DNA of 64,000 nucleotides. Source: Streptomyces sp. NBC_00775. GTDB taxonomy: Bacteria > Actinomycetota > Actinomycetes > Streptomycetales > Streptomycetaceae. The notes beneath the pieces are model-generated. The model was not told the DNA's origin. It ran no database searches and saw only the letters and a program-made list of their open reading frames with translations. Of this stretch, positions 33,152 to 41,316 are shown piece after piece (position 1 is the first letter of the stretch; every line of letters starts with the position of its first letter). The stretch lies in the NCBI RefSeq assembly GCF_036347135.1, contig NZ_CP108938.1:8370001-8434000 (forward strand). Direction: 5' to 3'. Made by a program: the position numbers and the translations under genes.

Positions 33152-34690
33152 CTACTTCGTCACCGCGTCCAGCGCGTCCACGGTGCCCCATCCATAGAAG
33201 CCGTTGCGGTTCTTCGTGCCGTCGCACACCGCGTCGACCTTGCCGTCGCTGTCGATGTCGTACGGGTCGGTGCACGGCGTGGCATCGGCCTCGGCGTACA
33301 GCAGCGCCTTCACCAGGGCGGCGGAGGCGTGCGGGTGCGTCGACTTGATGAGGGCGGCGACAGCCGCGACATGCGGGGACGCCATCGACGTACCGGCCAT
33401 GTAGCCCCACTTGCCACCCGGCAGCGTGCCCAGGATCAGACCGCTCGTGGCGGGCGGGGCCGGGGTCTGGTAGCTCGTCGCGTCGCCGCCGGGCGCGGCG
33501 ACGTCGATGACGCCCAGGCCGTAGTTGGAGAAGGACGACTTGAGGCCCTTCGCGCCGGTCGCCGCGACCGTGACCACACCCGGCAACTGGGTCGGGATGT
33601 CATAGCACTTGGACGGGTCGATCACCCGGTCCGACGGGGTCCCGTCGTTCGGCGAGACCGGGTCGGTGATCGTGTCGGCCGCCAGGTCGTAGCTCTCGTT
33701 GCCCGCCGCCGCGACGTTGACCGCGCCCTTCTTCTCCGCGTACCGCGAGGCGCGGGTGATCGCGTCGACGAGGGCCTTCTGGTCCGGGTCGTCCGTGCAG
33801 TTGAAGTACCAGGGGTCGGTGTAATAGCTGTTGTTGGTGACGTCGACGCCGTGCTCGGCCGCCCACACGAAGCCGCAGACCACGGCCTCCGTGTAGAAGT
33901 AACCGGCCGTCGTGGCCACCTTGATGCCGGCGACCTTCACGCCCGGTGCGACACCGGTCATGCCGACGCCGTTCTTGGCGGCCGCGATCTCACCCGCCAC
34001 GTGCGTGCCGTGCGGGCTCTCCGCGGCGGTGGGCCGCCAGGCGCCGTCGGTCGTGTCCGGCTTGCCCGTCACGCAGTTGACCGACGCGTCGCGGTCGAAG
34101 TTCGGCGCGATGTCCGGGTGTGTGTCGTCGACGCCGGTGTCGATCACGGCGACCGTGACCTTGCTGCTGCCGAGCGTCTTCTCGTGCGCCTTGTCCGCCT
34201 TGATGGCGGGCAGGTCCCACTGCAACGGTTCCAACGGGTCCTGCCCGTCGGCGGCTTCAGCGCTCGCGGCCCGCACCTGCTGCGCGGTGAGAGCCTTCGG
34301 GGTGCCCACGTCGGTGGTCGACTGCGCGGGCAGCGGCGCGTTGCGCGTGTTGCCCGCCGACTCCACGCCGCGTACGCCACGCATCGTCTTGGCGAAGTCG
34401 GCGTTCGACGAGTGGACGACGATCACGCCGATCTGGTCGTACGACGTCACGATCGTGCCGCCCGCCTTGGCGATGGCCTTCTTCACGGTGGAGGAAGTGC
34501 CGTGCCCGGGACGGACGTTGACGACATAGCTGAGGCCGGTCGCGTCAGCGGCGGTGACCTGCTGGATGCTGCCGGTGGTCGCCTCCGCTGCCGACGCGGT
34601 GACGTTCGGCAGGAAGGCGAGGGCCGTGGCCGTGGCCATCCCCAGCGGGATGGCTATGGCACGACGGGAGCGCTGGGAGCGCGCGGTCAT
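33152..34690 (-). CDS. Secreted S8 (subtilisin-like) serine protease, downstream copy
   Basis: A 512-residue exported protease. The signal peptide is MTARSQRSRRAIAIPLGMA followed by a hydrophobic core and AAEA cleavage region; a propeptide of ~90 residues with an inhibitor-I9-like pattern follows. The catalytic triad is complete: Asp in VIDTGVDDTHPD, His in HGTHVAGE, Ser in GTSMASPH. NNSYYTDPW near residue 285 carries the oxyanion-hole Asn. The C-terminus is a short DPYDIDSDGKVDAVCDG calcium-like loop. It is about 60 percent like the neighbouring gene by eye and should degrade external protein. Confidence 0.95.
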   Translation of the reverse strand: MTARSQRSRRAIAIPLGMATATALAFLPNVTASAAEATTGSIQQVTAADATGLSYVVNVRPGHGTSSTVKKAIAKAGGTIVTSYDQIGVIVVHSSNADFAKTMRGVRGVESAGNTRNAPLPAQSTTDVGTPKALTAQQVRAASAEAADGQDPLEPLQWDLPAIKADKAHEKTLGSSKVTVAVIDTGVDDTHPDIAPNFDRDASVNCVTGKPDTTDGAWRPTAAESPHGTHVAGEIAAAKNGVGMTGVAPGVKVAGIKVATTAGYFYTEAVVCGFVWAAEHGVDVTNNSYYTDPWYFNCTDDPDQKALVDAITRASRYAEKKGAVNVAAAGNESYDLAADTITDPVSPNDGTPSDRVIDPSKCYDIPTQLPGVVTVAATGAKGLKSSFSNYGLGVIDVAAPGGDATSYQTPAPPATSGLILGTLPGGKWGYMAGTSMASPHVAAVAALIKSTHPHASAALVKALLYAEADATPCTDPYDIDSDGKVDAVCDGTKNRNGFYGWGTVDALDAVTK

Positions 34691-34758
34691 GGAATCTCCA
34701 GTTCACATTCGCGGGACGAGCTGTACGAGCCGTGCGGAAGCTCAACTGACGGTCAGGG

Positions 34759-34798
34759 ACGGTTACTCGACCTGGTGGTCGGCAACGGTTACTTGACC
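34759..34798. repeat. Short duplicated stop-codon region between the protease genes
   Basis: ACGGTTACTCGACC (34759-34772) and ACGGTTACTTGACC (34785-34798) are 14-bp copies 26 bp apart with one difference. The second copy contains the stop codon of the upstream protease (minus strand). This looks like a local duplication in the 98-bp gap. Confidence 0.55.
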
Positions 34799-36315
34799 GC
34801 TCGCAGCGCGTTGACGATCCCGAATCCGTAGAAGCCGTTCACGCGCTTGCCGCCCACGCAGGTGGCGTCCACGACGCCGTCGCCGTTCCCGTCGTACGGG
34901 TCGGTCGGGCAACCCGGGTTGTCCGCCTGGGCCTTGAGCAGCGCCTGGAGCTGGGCCGGAGTGGCCCAGGGGTACTTGGACTTCAGCAGCGCCGCGACGG
35001 CGGCGACGTGCGGCGTCGCCATCGAGGTGCCCTGAAGGTAGCCGTACGTGTTGTTCGGCAGGGTGGAGAGGATACGGCCGTTCTGCGACGGCGTGTCCGG
35101 GATCTGGTACCGGTCGCCGCCCGGGGCCGCGACGTCGATCACGCCGTCGCCGTAGCTGGAGAAGTACGACTTGGCGCCCTTGACGCCGGTCGAGCTCACG
35201 GTGACGACACCCGGCAGCTGGGTCGGAACGTCGAAGCACTTGTGCGGGTCGACGGTGCGGGTGACCGCGGTCGAGTCGTCGGGGCTGGAGTCGTCGACGA
35301 GCGCGTCCGAGTCGAGGTCGTCGTTGGAGTTGCCCGCCGCCGCGACGTTCAGGGTGCCCTTGTTCTGGGCGTACAGCTGGGCCCGGTTCACCGCGTCGAC
35401 GATGGCCTTCTGGTCGGGGTCGTCCATGCAGTTGTACAGCCACGGGTCCACGTAGTAGCTGTTGTTGGTGATCTCGACGCCGTGGTCGGCGGCGAACACG
35501 AAGGCGCAGACGACGCTCTCCGGGAAGAAGAGCTGGTTCGCGTCCGGCTCGGCCACCGTGATGCCCGCGACCTTCACGCCGGGCGCGACACCGGCGACAC
35601 CGATGCCGTTGCGGGCCGCGGCTATCTCACCCGCGACATGCGTGCCGTGGTAGTGGTCGGCGTCCACCGGACGCCAGGCGCCGTACGTGGTGTCCGCCTT
35701 GCCGCCCACACAGTTCGCGGACTGCGAGGCCGAGAAGTTCGGGGCGATGTCCGGGTGGGTGTCGTCGACGCCGACGTCGATCACGGCGACCGTCACGTCC
35801 TTGCTGCCCGGATTGATCTTCGCGGCCTTGTCGGCCCCTATCGCGCGCAGGTCCCACTGATCGGCCTCCAGGGGCTCCTCGCCCGCGGTGGCGCTCTTCG
35901 CGACCTTGGCGGCCTCGGCGGCCGACAGCACCTGCGCCGCGCCCTCGTCCGTCGTGCCCGCGGCAGTCAGCGGCGCCGTCCGCGACGCACCGGCCGACTC
36001 CACTCCGCGTACGGCCCGGATCTGCTTCCCGAAGTCCGGGTTGGCGGAATGGACGACGATCACACCGATCTTCTCGTACGCGATGACGACGGTGCCGCCG
36101 GCCGCCTCGATCGCCTTCTTCACCGACTCGATCGTGCGGTGGTCCGTCTTGGTGTTGACCAGGTACGGCAGGGTCGGACCATCCGCGCTGGCAGCGGCGG
36201 ACGCGGTCTGCGGCGCGGCCGACGCGGCGCCCGGCAGGAAGCCGAGCGAGGCGGTGAGCGACAGAACGACCGGCACGGCAAGGGCGAGGCGGCGTCTGGA
36301 TCGCAGATGAGCCAT
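34789..36315 (-). CDS. Secreted S8 (subtilisin-like) serine protease, upstream copy
   Basis: A 508-residue paralogue of the next gene. The signal peptide (MAHLRSRRRLALAVPVVLSL) precedes a ~100-residue propeptide. The triad is Asp in VIDVGVDDTHPD (Val for the usual Thr before Gly), His in HYHGTHVAGE, Ser in GTSMATPH. The Asn of the oxyanion hole lies in TNNSYYVDPW. The C-terminal CPTDPYDGNGDGVVDATC resembles a calcium loop with paired Cys. The pair arose by tandem duplication. Expression is likely joint from a promoter upstream of 36315. Confidence 0.95.
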   Translation of the reverse strand: MAHLRSRRRLALAVPVVLSLTASLGFLPGAASAAPQTASAAASADGPTLPYLVNTKTDHRTIESVKKAIEAAGGTVVIAYEKIGVIVVHSANPDFGKQIRAVRGVESAGASRTAPLTAAGTTDEGAAQVLSAAEAAKVAKSATAGEEPLEADQWDLRAIGADKAAKINPGSKDVTVAVIDVGVDDTHPDIAPNFSASQSANCVGGKADTTYGAWRPVDADHYHGTHVAGEIAAARNGIGVAGVAPGVKVAGITVAEPDANQLFFPESVVCAFVFAADHGVEITNNSYYVDPWLYNCMDDPDQKAIVDAVNRAQLYAQNKGTLNVAAAGNSNDDLDSDALVDDSSPDDSTAVTRTVDPHKCFDVPTQLPGVVTVSSTGVKGAKSYFSSYGDGVIDVAAPGGDRYQIPDTPSQNGRILSTLPNNTYGYLQGTSMATPHVAAVAALLKSKYPWATPAQLQALLKAQADNPGCPTDPYDGNGDGVVDATCVGGKRVNGFYGFGIVNALRAVK

Positions 36316-36571
36316 GGGATCTCCACATCATCCGGAAAACGGAGCTGCCCGAACACAGGTGGTGCTCGGGCAGGTACATGACGGAGTGGTGCAGGCCGAA
36401 GCTATCCCCCGCCCGACCTGGCCAGCAATGACTTCCGGGGATGACTTCCGAAAGAAGTCGGGGGAGTTGAACCGGTCCACGCGTGGCGCCGTGACCTTGA
36501 GCAGGGAGCCCGAGGACGATCGAGCCCCCTGTCGGATCACGCACAGGAGCCAATCCATCGCACCCGGTTAC

Positions 36572-36585
36572 GTGATCCATATCAC
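36572..36585 (+). promoter_or_regulatory. CRP-like palindrome before the acetate symporter operon
   Basis: GTGATCCATATCAC is a palindrome (GTGAT-CCAT-ATCAC) with GTG/CAC separated by 8 bp, close to the Crp half-site spacing of Streptomyces. It ends 17 bp before the ATG of the DUF485 gene, so it overlaps the likely transcription start. Regulation by Crp or another dimeric factor is inferred. Confidence 0.5.
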
Positions 36586-36602
36586 TGTGAGGTCAGAACC
36601 GC

Positions 36603-37043
36603 ATGTCCGTACCCGAGCCCTCCCCCTCCGCGAGCCCCGACTCGCCCCCGTCCACCGTCGCAACCGCACCCGCATCGCGAGGAGACACCGTGGCAACCGA
36701 CGCACCGCCACCGAAAACCGGATCCCCACTCCCCTCCACGGAGGAGTTCACCGCGGTGCAGGAGAGCGCCGAGTTCGCTGAACTGCGCCGCTCCCACCGC
36801 TCCTTCGCCTTCCCGCTGACCGTCGGCTTCATCGTCTGGTACCTGCTGTACGTCCTGCTCTCGAACTACGCGGGCGACTTCATGGGCACCAAGCTGTTCG
36901 GCAACATCAATGTCGCCCTCGCGCTCGGCCTCGGCCAGTTCCTCACCACCTTCCTCATCGCCTGGTGGTACTCGCGGCACGCCGCCACCCAGCTCGACCC
37001 CAAGGCCGAGGCCATCAAGTCCCGGATGGAGGGCGGCGCATGA
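36603..37043 (+). CDS. DUF485 family membrane protein (ActP partner)
   Basis: A 146-residue protein. A disordered, Pro/Ser/Thr-rich N-terminal region of ~60 residues precedes the DUF485 domain with two helices (FPLTVGFIVWYLLYVLLSNYAGDFMG and LFGNINVALALGLGQFLTTFLIAWWYSRHA), ending in a charged tail. DUF485 proteins sit beside acetate symporters and probably assist their membrane function. Its stop overlaps the symporter start (ATGA). The ATG is preceded by GTGAGG. The upstream 287-bp gap (36316-36602) contains the palindrome at 36572 and a small GACTTC/GAAGTC hairpin near 36443-36459. Confidence 0.9.
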   Translation: MSVPEPSPSASPDSPPSTVATAPASRGDTVATDAPPPKTGSPLPSTEEFTAVQESAEFAELRRSHRSFAFPLTVGFIVWYLLYVLLSNYAGDFMGTKLFGNINVALALGLGQFLTTFLIAWWYSRHAATQLDPKAEAIKSRMEGGA

Positions 37044-38659
37044 GCCCCGCGATCACCCTGGCCGCCGGTGAGGCCAGTCAGCACCGGCCGCTGATCATCA
37101 CCCTCTTCGCGGTGTTCGTCGCCGCGACCCTCGTCATCACCGTCTGGGCGGGCCGCCAGACCAAGGACGCCGCCGACTTCTACGCGGGCGGCCGCCAGTT
37201 CACCGGCTTCCAGAACGGCCTCGCCGTCTCCGGCGACTACATGTCCGCCGCGTCCTTCCTCGGCATCGCGGGCGCGATCGCCCTCTTCGGGTACGACGGC
37301 TTCCTTTACTCCATCGGGTTCCTGGTCGCCTGGCTGGTGGCCCTGCTCCTGGTCGCCGAGCCGCTGCGCAACTCCGGCCGCTACACGATGGGCGACGTCC
37401 TCGCGTACCGCATGCGCCAGCGTCCGGTCCGTACGGCCGCGGGCACCTCCACGATCGTCGTGTCGATCTTCTACCTGCTGGCCCAGATGGCGGGCGCCGG
37501 CGTCCTGGTGTCGCTGCTCCTCGGCATCACCAGCGACGGCGGCAAGATCGGCATCGTCGCCCTCGTCGGCGTCCTGATGATCGTGTACGTCACCATCGGC
37601 GGCATGAAGGGCACCACCTGGGTACAGATGGTCAAGGCGGTGCTGCTGATCATCGGCGCCCTGCTGCTCACCTTCCTGGTCCTGCTGAAGTTCAACTTCA
37701 ACATCTCCGACCTGCTCGGCAAGGCGGCCGACAACAGCGGCAAGGGCTCGCCCTTCCTGGAGCCCGGCCTCAAGTACGGCGCCACGTCCACGACCAAGCT
37801 GGACTTCATCTCCCTGGGCATGGCGCTGGTCCTGGGCACCGCGGGTCTGCCGCACATCCTGATCCGCTTCTACACGGTGCCCACGGCCAAGACCGCGCGG
37901 AAGTCCGTGAACTGGGCGATCGGCCTCATCGGCTGCTTCTACCTGATGACCCTCGCCCTCGGCTTCGGCGCCGCCGCGCTGATCAAACCGGACGAGATCA
38001 TCGCCTCCAACAAGGCGGGCAACACGGCCGCGCCACTTCTGGCACTGCATCTGGGAGGCGTCGACTCCAACTGGGGCGCCGTCCTGCTCGCCTCCATCTC
38101 GGCCGTCGCCTTCGCCACGATCCTCGCGGTCGTCGCGGGGCTGACACTGGCCTCGTCCTCCTCGTTCGCGCACGACATCTACGCGAACGTCATCAAGAAG
38201 GGGCAGGCCACCGAGAAGCAGGAGATGAAGGCCGCCCGGTACGCGACGGTCGGCATCGGTGCCGTGTCCATCCTCCTGGGCGCCCTCGCCCGCGACCTGA
38301 ACGTCGCCGGTCTGGTCGCGCTCGCCTTCGCCGTCGCCGCGTCCGCGAACCTGCCGACGATCCTCTACAGCCTCTTCTGGAAGCGGTTCACCACGCCGGG
38401 CGCCCTCTGGTCGATCTACGGCGGTCTGGTCACCGCGGTCGGCCTGGTGCTGTTCTCGCCGGTCGTCTCGGGCAAGCCCACGTCGATGTTCCCCGACGCC
38501 GACTTCCACTGGTTCGCGCTGGAGAACCCGGGCATCATCTCGATTCCGGTCGGCTTCCTGCTGGGCTGGCTCGGCACGATCCTGTCCAAGGAGGAGCCGG
38601 ACGCCGGCAAGTACGCCGAGCTGGAGGTTCGCTCGCTCACGGGCACCGGGGCCCACTGA
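37040..38659 (+). CDS. actP: Cation/acetate symporter (SSS family)
   Basis: A 539-residue sodium:solute symporter with 13-14 helices. The substrate path begins AGRQTKDAADFYAGGRQFTGFQNGLAVSGDYMSAASFLGIAG, the conserved first unwound helix, and GLPHILIRFYTVP carries the family signature. ActP takes up acetate and pyruvate. The start overlaps DUF485. After the stop a long palindromic hairpin (38674-38705) ends the transcript. Confidence 0.94.
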   Translation: MSPAITLAAGEASQHRPLIITLFAVFVAATLVITVWAGRQTKDAADFYAGGRQFTGFQNGLAVSGDYMSAASFLGIAGAIALFGYDGFLYSIGFLVAWLVALLLVAEPLRNSGRYTMGDVLAYRMRQRPVRTAAGTSTIVVSIFYLLAQMAGAGVLVSLLLGITSDGGKIGIVALVGVLMIVYVTIGGMKGTTWVQMVKAVLLIIGALLLTFLVLLKFNFNISDLLGKAADNSGKGSPFLEPGLKYGATSTTKLDFISLGMALVLGTAGLPHILIRFYTVPTAKTARKSVNWAIGLIGCFYLMTLALGFGAAALIKPDEIIASNKAGNTAAPLLALHLGGVDSNWGAVLLASISAVAFATILAVVAGLTLASSSSFAHDIYANVIKKGQATEKQEMKAARYATVGIGAVSILLGALARDLNVAGLVALAFAVAASANLPTILYSLFWKRFTTPGALWSIYGGLVTAVGLVLFSPVVSGKPTSMFPDADFHWFALENPGIISIPVGFLLGWLGTILSKEEPDAGKYAELEVRSLTGTGAH

Positions 38660-38673
38660 TCCCGCTCCGCCGA

Positions 38674-38705
38674 CGGCCGCGTCGTAGAGATCTACGACGC
38701 GGCCG
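38674..38705 (+). terminator. Long palindromic terminator after actP
   Basis: A 15-bp arm (38674-38688) pairs perfectly with 38691-38705 around a 2-nt centre, so the hairpin is a near-continuous palindrome containing CGCGTCGTAGA. It separates the symporter operon from moaA. No T-run follows. Confidence 0.75.
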
Positions 38706-38805
38706 CGTCACGTCTCGTGGGATCCGGCCGCTGTTGTTGTCAGCCGCGTCACGTAGGCTCGATCGTGTCAAGTTGAAGTGATCCGCATCGAGGGAGGGGG
38801 CCCAC

Positions 38806-39795
38806 GTGCTCATCGACACCTTCGGCCGAGTGGCCACCGACCTGCGCGTCTCGCTGACGGACCGGTGCAATCTCCGGTGTACGTACTGCATGCCCGAAGA
38901 GGGCCTGCAATGGCTGGCCAAGCCCGATCTGCTCACCGACGACGAGATCGTCCGCCTGATAGAGATCGCCGTCACCAGCCTCGGCATCACCGAGGTCCGC
39001 TTCACCGGTGGCGAGCCCCTGCTGCGCCCCGGCCTGGTGGGCATCGTCGAGCGGGTCGCCGCGCTCGCTCCCCGCCCCCAGATGTCCCTGACGACCAACG
39101 GCATCGGCCTCAAGCGCACCGCGACCGCCCTGAAGGCCGCGGGCCTGGACCGGGTGAACGTCTCGCTGGACACCCTGCGCCCCGACGTCTTCAAGACCCT
39201 CACCCGCCGTGACCGCCACAAGGACGTCATCGAGGGCCTCGAAGCCGCCCGCGACGCCGGCCTGACCCCGGTCAAGGTCAACTCGGTCCTGATGCCGGGG
39301 CTGAACCAGGACGAGGCCCCGGAGCTCCTCGCCTGGGCGGTGGAGCACGACTACGAACTGCGCTTCATCGAGCAGATGCCCCTGGACGCCCAGCACGGCT
39401 GGAAGCGCGAGGGCATGGTCACCGCGGGCGACATCCTCACCTCACTGCGTACGCGCTTCGACCTCACCGAGGAGGGCGCGGACGAGCGCGGCTCGGCTCC
39501 CGCCGAACGCTGGCTGGTGAACGGCGGCCCGCACCGCGTCGGCGTGATCGCCTCGGTCACCCGCCCGTTCTGCTCGGCCTGCGACCGTACGCGCCTCACG
39601 GCCGACGGCCAGGTCCGCACCTGCCTCTTCGCCACCGAGGAGACCGACCTGCGCGCCGCCCTCCGCTCGGACGCCCCCGACGAGGAGATAGCCCGCATAT
39701 GGCGCCTCGCGATGTGGGGCAAGAAGGCGGGGGCCGGCCTGGACGACCCGTCGTTCGTGCAGCCGGAAAGGCCGATGTCGGCGATCGGCGGCTGA
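38806..39795 (+). CDS. moaA: GTP 3',8-cyclase MoaA (molybdenum cofactor biosynthesis)
   Basis: A 329-residue radical SAM enzyme converting GTP to 3',8-cyclo-7,8-dihydro-GTP, the first step of molybdopterin synthesis. The N-terminal [4Fe-4S] motif is DRCNLRCTYCMP (C-x3-C-x2-C), with TGGEPLLRP next. The C-terminal cluster is CSACDRTRLTADGQVRTCLF. The protein ends in GG, essential in MoaA tail chemistry. It begins with GTG after GAGGGAGGGGG. Other Moa genes are not in the window. Confidence 0.97.
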   Translation: MLIDTFGRVATDLRVSLTDRCNLRCTYCMPEEGLQWLAKPDLLTDDEIVRLIEIAVTSLGITEVRFTGGEPLLRPGLVGIVERVAALAPRPQMSLTTNGIGLKRTATALKAAGLDRVNVSLDTLRPDVFKTLTRRDRHKDVIEGLEAARDAGLTPVKVNSVLMPGLNQDEAPELLAWAVEHDYELRFIEQMPLDAQHGWKREGMVTAGDILTSLRTRFDLTEEGADERGSAPAERWLVNGGPHRVGVIASVTRPFCSACDRTRLTADGQVRTCLFATEETDLRAALRSDAPDEEIARIWRLAMWGKKAGAGLDDPSFVQPERPMSAIGG

Positions 39796-39838
39796 CCCGG
39801 GCCTCGCCGGACCCCGGCGGCCGGCCTCCCCGGGGAGG

Positions 39839-40087
39839 TCAGCGCTGCCCCTCCGGGTCTTCCCACTCGTCGAGCTTCACGACGTCCTTCAGAAACCCGC
39901 GCACACCGAGGAACTGGGACAGATGCTCGCGATGCTCCTCGCACGCGAGCCATGTCTTGCGGCGCTCCGGCGTGTGCAGCTTCGGGTTGTTCCAGGCGAG
40001 CACCCACACGGCGTCGGCGCGGCAGCCCTTGGCCGAACACTGCGGAGTGGTGGGAGCGGGGGACAGGTCGGAGAGCGGCAAGTTCAC
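39839..40087 (-). CDS. Small conserved actinobacterial protein with two Cys/His clusters
   Basis: An 82-residue protein starting at GTG. CSAKGCRADAVWVLAWNN and ACEEHREHL provide paired Cys and His that might bind one zinc. The C-terminus VVKLDEWEDPEGQR is acidic. Homologues are widespread in Streptomyces, but I cannot assign a function. It lies convergent with moaA and next to the 6C RNA. Confidence 0.78.
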   Translation of the reverse strand: MNLPLSDLSPAPTTPQCSAKGCRADAVWVLAWNNPKLHTPERRKTWLACEEHREHLSQFLGVRGFLKDVVKLDEWEDPEGQR

Positions 40088-40130
40088 GCCTCAACCCTAA
40101 GCGGCTCTGCGGCACGCCCTGAACGGCTCC

Positions 40131-40208
40131 GAAAAGGCGACGCCGAGCAGCCACGGGGGGAGCTGCCCGGCGTCGGTCCGTCGCTCCGACGGGGGATGCG
40201 GAGCGCGT
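40131..40208 (-). ncRNA. 6C small RNA
   Basis: On the minus strand two hairpins follow each other. The first has stem CGCTCCG/CGGAGCG (40199-40205 with 40182-40188) and loop CATCCCCCGT. The second pairs GACGCCG-GCAG (with a one-base bulge) across 40139-40174 and has loop CTCCCCCCGTGG. It ends with CCTTTT (complement of 40131-40137). Two C-rich loops followed by a T-run is the diagnosis of the actinobacterial 6C RNA. RNA length is estimated at about 80 nt; no function is proven in Streptomyces. Confidence 0.85.
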
Positions 40209-40342
40209 ACGAAGTATGTCACGGGAGACCCGCCGCCCGGCACTGGAACAACATGATTGATCTGAGCTTTTCTTGAGCTTGGTGCGCGGCCGGATTCCGT
40301 TTTCGGAGGATCCTCCGAGGTCAGCCAGGGGCCGGATCGGGG

Positions 40343-40729
40343 TCAGCTCATGTCGTGCGGCTCGCCCCGCAGCCGCGCCCCGTGGTCGGCCGCGACGTCT
40401 TCCGGGACGGATTCCGCGGAGCCGTCCTCCCGTGGCGGAGCGATCATCGGACGACTGGGGGCGGCGACGAACGTCGAGGGAAGCGACGGCGTGTTCTCCC
40501 GGCCCGCGTTGGCGATGACCACGGCGATGTAGGGGAGGAGTATCCCGAGTACCAGTGCGACGAGCGCGACGTGCCGCTCGACGTTCCACAGGGTGGCTGC
40601 CAGGATCACTGAGACCGTGCGGACGGACATCGAGATGACGTAGCGGCGCTGCCTGCCCCGTACGTCTTCGTCGAGCCCCTGCCTGGCCCCGGTGATCCGG
40701 AAGACCTGACTGTTGCTCTGCTTCCGCAT
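40343..40729 (-). CDS. DUF3099 family membrane protein
   Basis: A 128-residue protein with two hydrophobic segments (ISMSVRTVSVILAATLWN and HVALVALVLGILLPYIAVVIANAG) forming a hairpin, a basic N-terminus (MRKQSNSQVFRITGARQGL) and a disordered acidic C-terminus (ESVPEDVAADHGARLRGEPH). This is the DUF3099 pattern, widespread in actinobacteria. The ATG at 40729 lies just after GGTGGAACGTG. Its 3' side faces the 6C RNA on the same strand. Function unknown. Confidence 0.88.
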   Translation of the reverse strand: MRKQSNSQVFRITGARQGLDEDVRGRQRRYVISMSVRTVSVILAATLWNVERHVALVALVLGILLPYIAVVIANAGRENTPSLPSTFVAAPSRPMIAPPREDGSAESVPEDVAADHGARLRGEPHDMS

Positions 40730-40973
40730 CACGTTCCACCACCCGCCTGTGTCGGACGCTCCCCGGTCCGTACCGGTCCGAACCCCGTCAAGGAAGCAGG
40801 CCCGAACAGCCTCCACGTTACGCCGCGGCTGCGTCGCCTTCGAGACCGGGGGATGTCCTGACTGGGCGGACATGATGCGTCGTACCGCGTATGGCTCCGC
40901 CCGACATGCGCCGTATGGCGGACAGCCCGAGACTGGCCGTACTGCTCACGTAGAGCCGTACTAGGAGGCAGAC

Positions 40974-41249
40974 ATGGGCTGGTTGTGGGCGATCATCGTC
41001 GGGTTCGTGCTGGGCCTGATCGCCAAGGCGATCCTTCCGGGCAAGCAGCACAGCCCGCTCTGGCTGACGACCATCTTCGGCATCCTCGGAGCCGTCGTGG
41101 GCAACGCGATCGCCCGTGCGGTCGGCGTCGACGCGACCCGAGGCATCGACTGGAGTCGGCACCTCTTCCAGCTCGTGGCCGCGCTCATCATCGTCTTCCT
41201 CGGCGACATGGCCTACGTGGCACTGCGGGGCAGCAAGCAGCAAGCCTGA
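40974..41249 (+). CDS. GlsB/YeaQ/YmgE family stress membrane protein
   Basis: A 91-residue protein with three hydrophobic segments: LWAIIVGFVLGLIAKAILPG, LWLTTIFGILGAVVGNAIARAVG and LFQLVAALIIVFLGDMAYVAL. This is the transglycosylase-associated/GlsB pattern. Family members are induced by general stress in several bacteria. It has a fine GGAGGCAGAC ribosome site. It ends just before the terminator at 41262 and converges on tyrS. Confidence 0.92.
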   Translation: MGWLWAIIVGFVLGLIAKAILPGKQHSPLWLTTIFGILGAVVGNAIARAVGVDATRGIDWSRHLFQLVAALIIVFLGDMAYVALRGSKQQA

Positions 41250-41261
41250 CGGCAGGTACGA

Positions 41262-41302
41262 CGAAGGGGGCGGACCTCCCACGCGGGAAGCCGCCCCCTT
41301 CG
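41262..41302. terminator. Bidirectional terminator between the GlsB-like gene and tyrS
   Basis: CGAAGGGGGCGG (41262-41273) pairs perfectly with CCGCCCCCTTCG (41291-41302) over a 17-nt loop. It lies between two convergent stops (41249 and 41317). Confidence 0.85.
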
Positions 41303-41316
41303 GTGTGCGTACGTGG

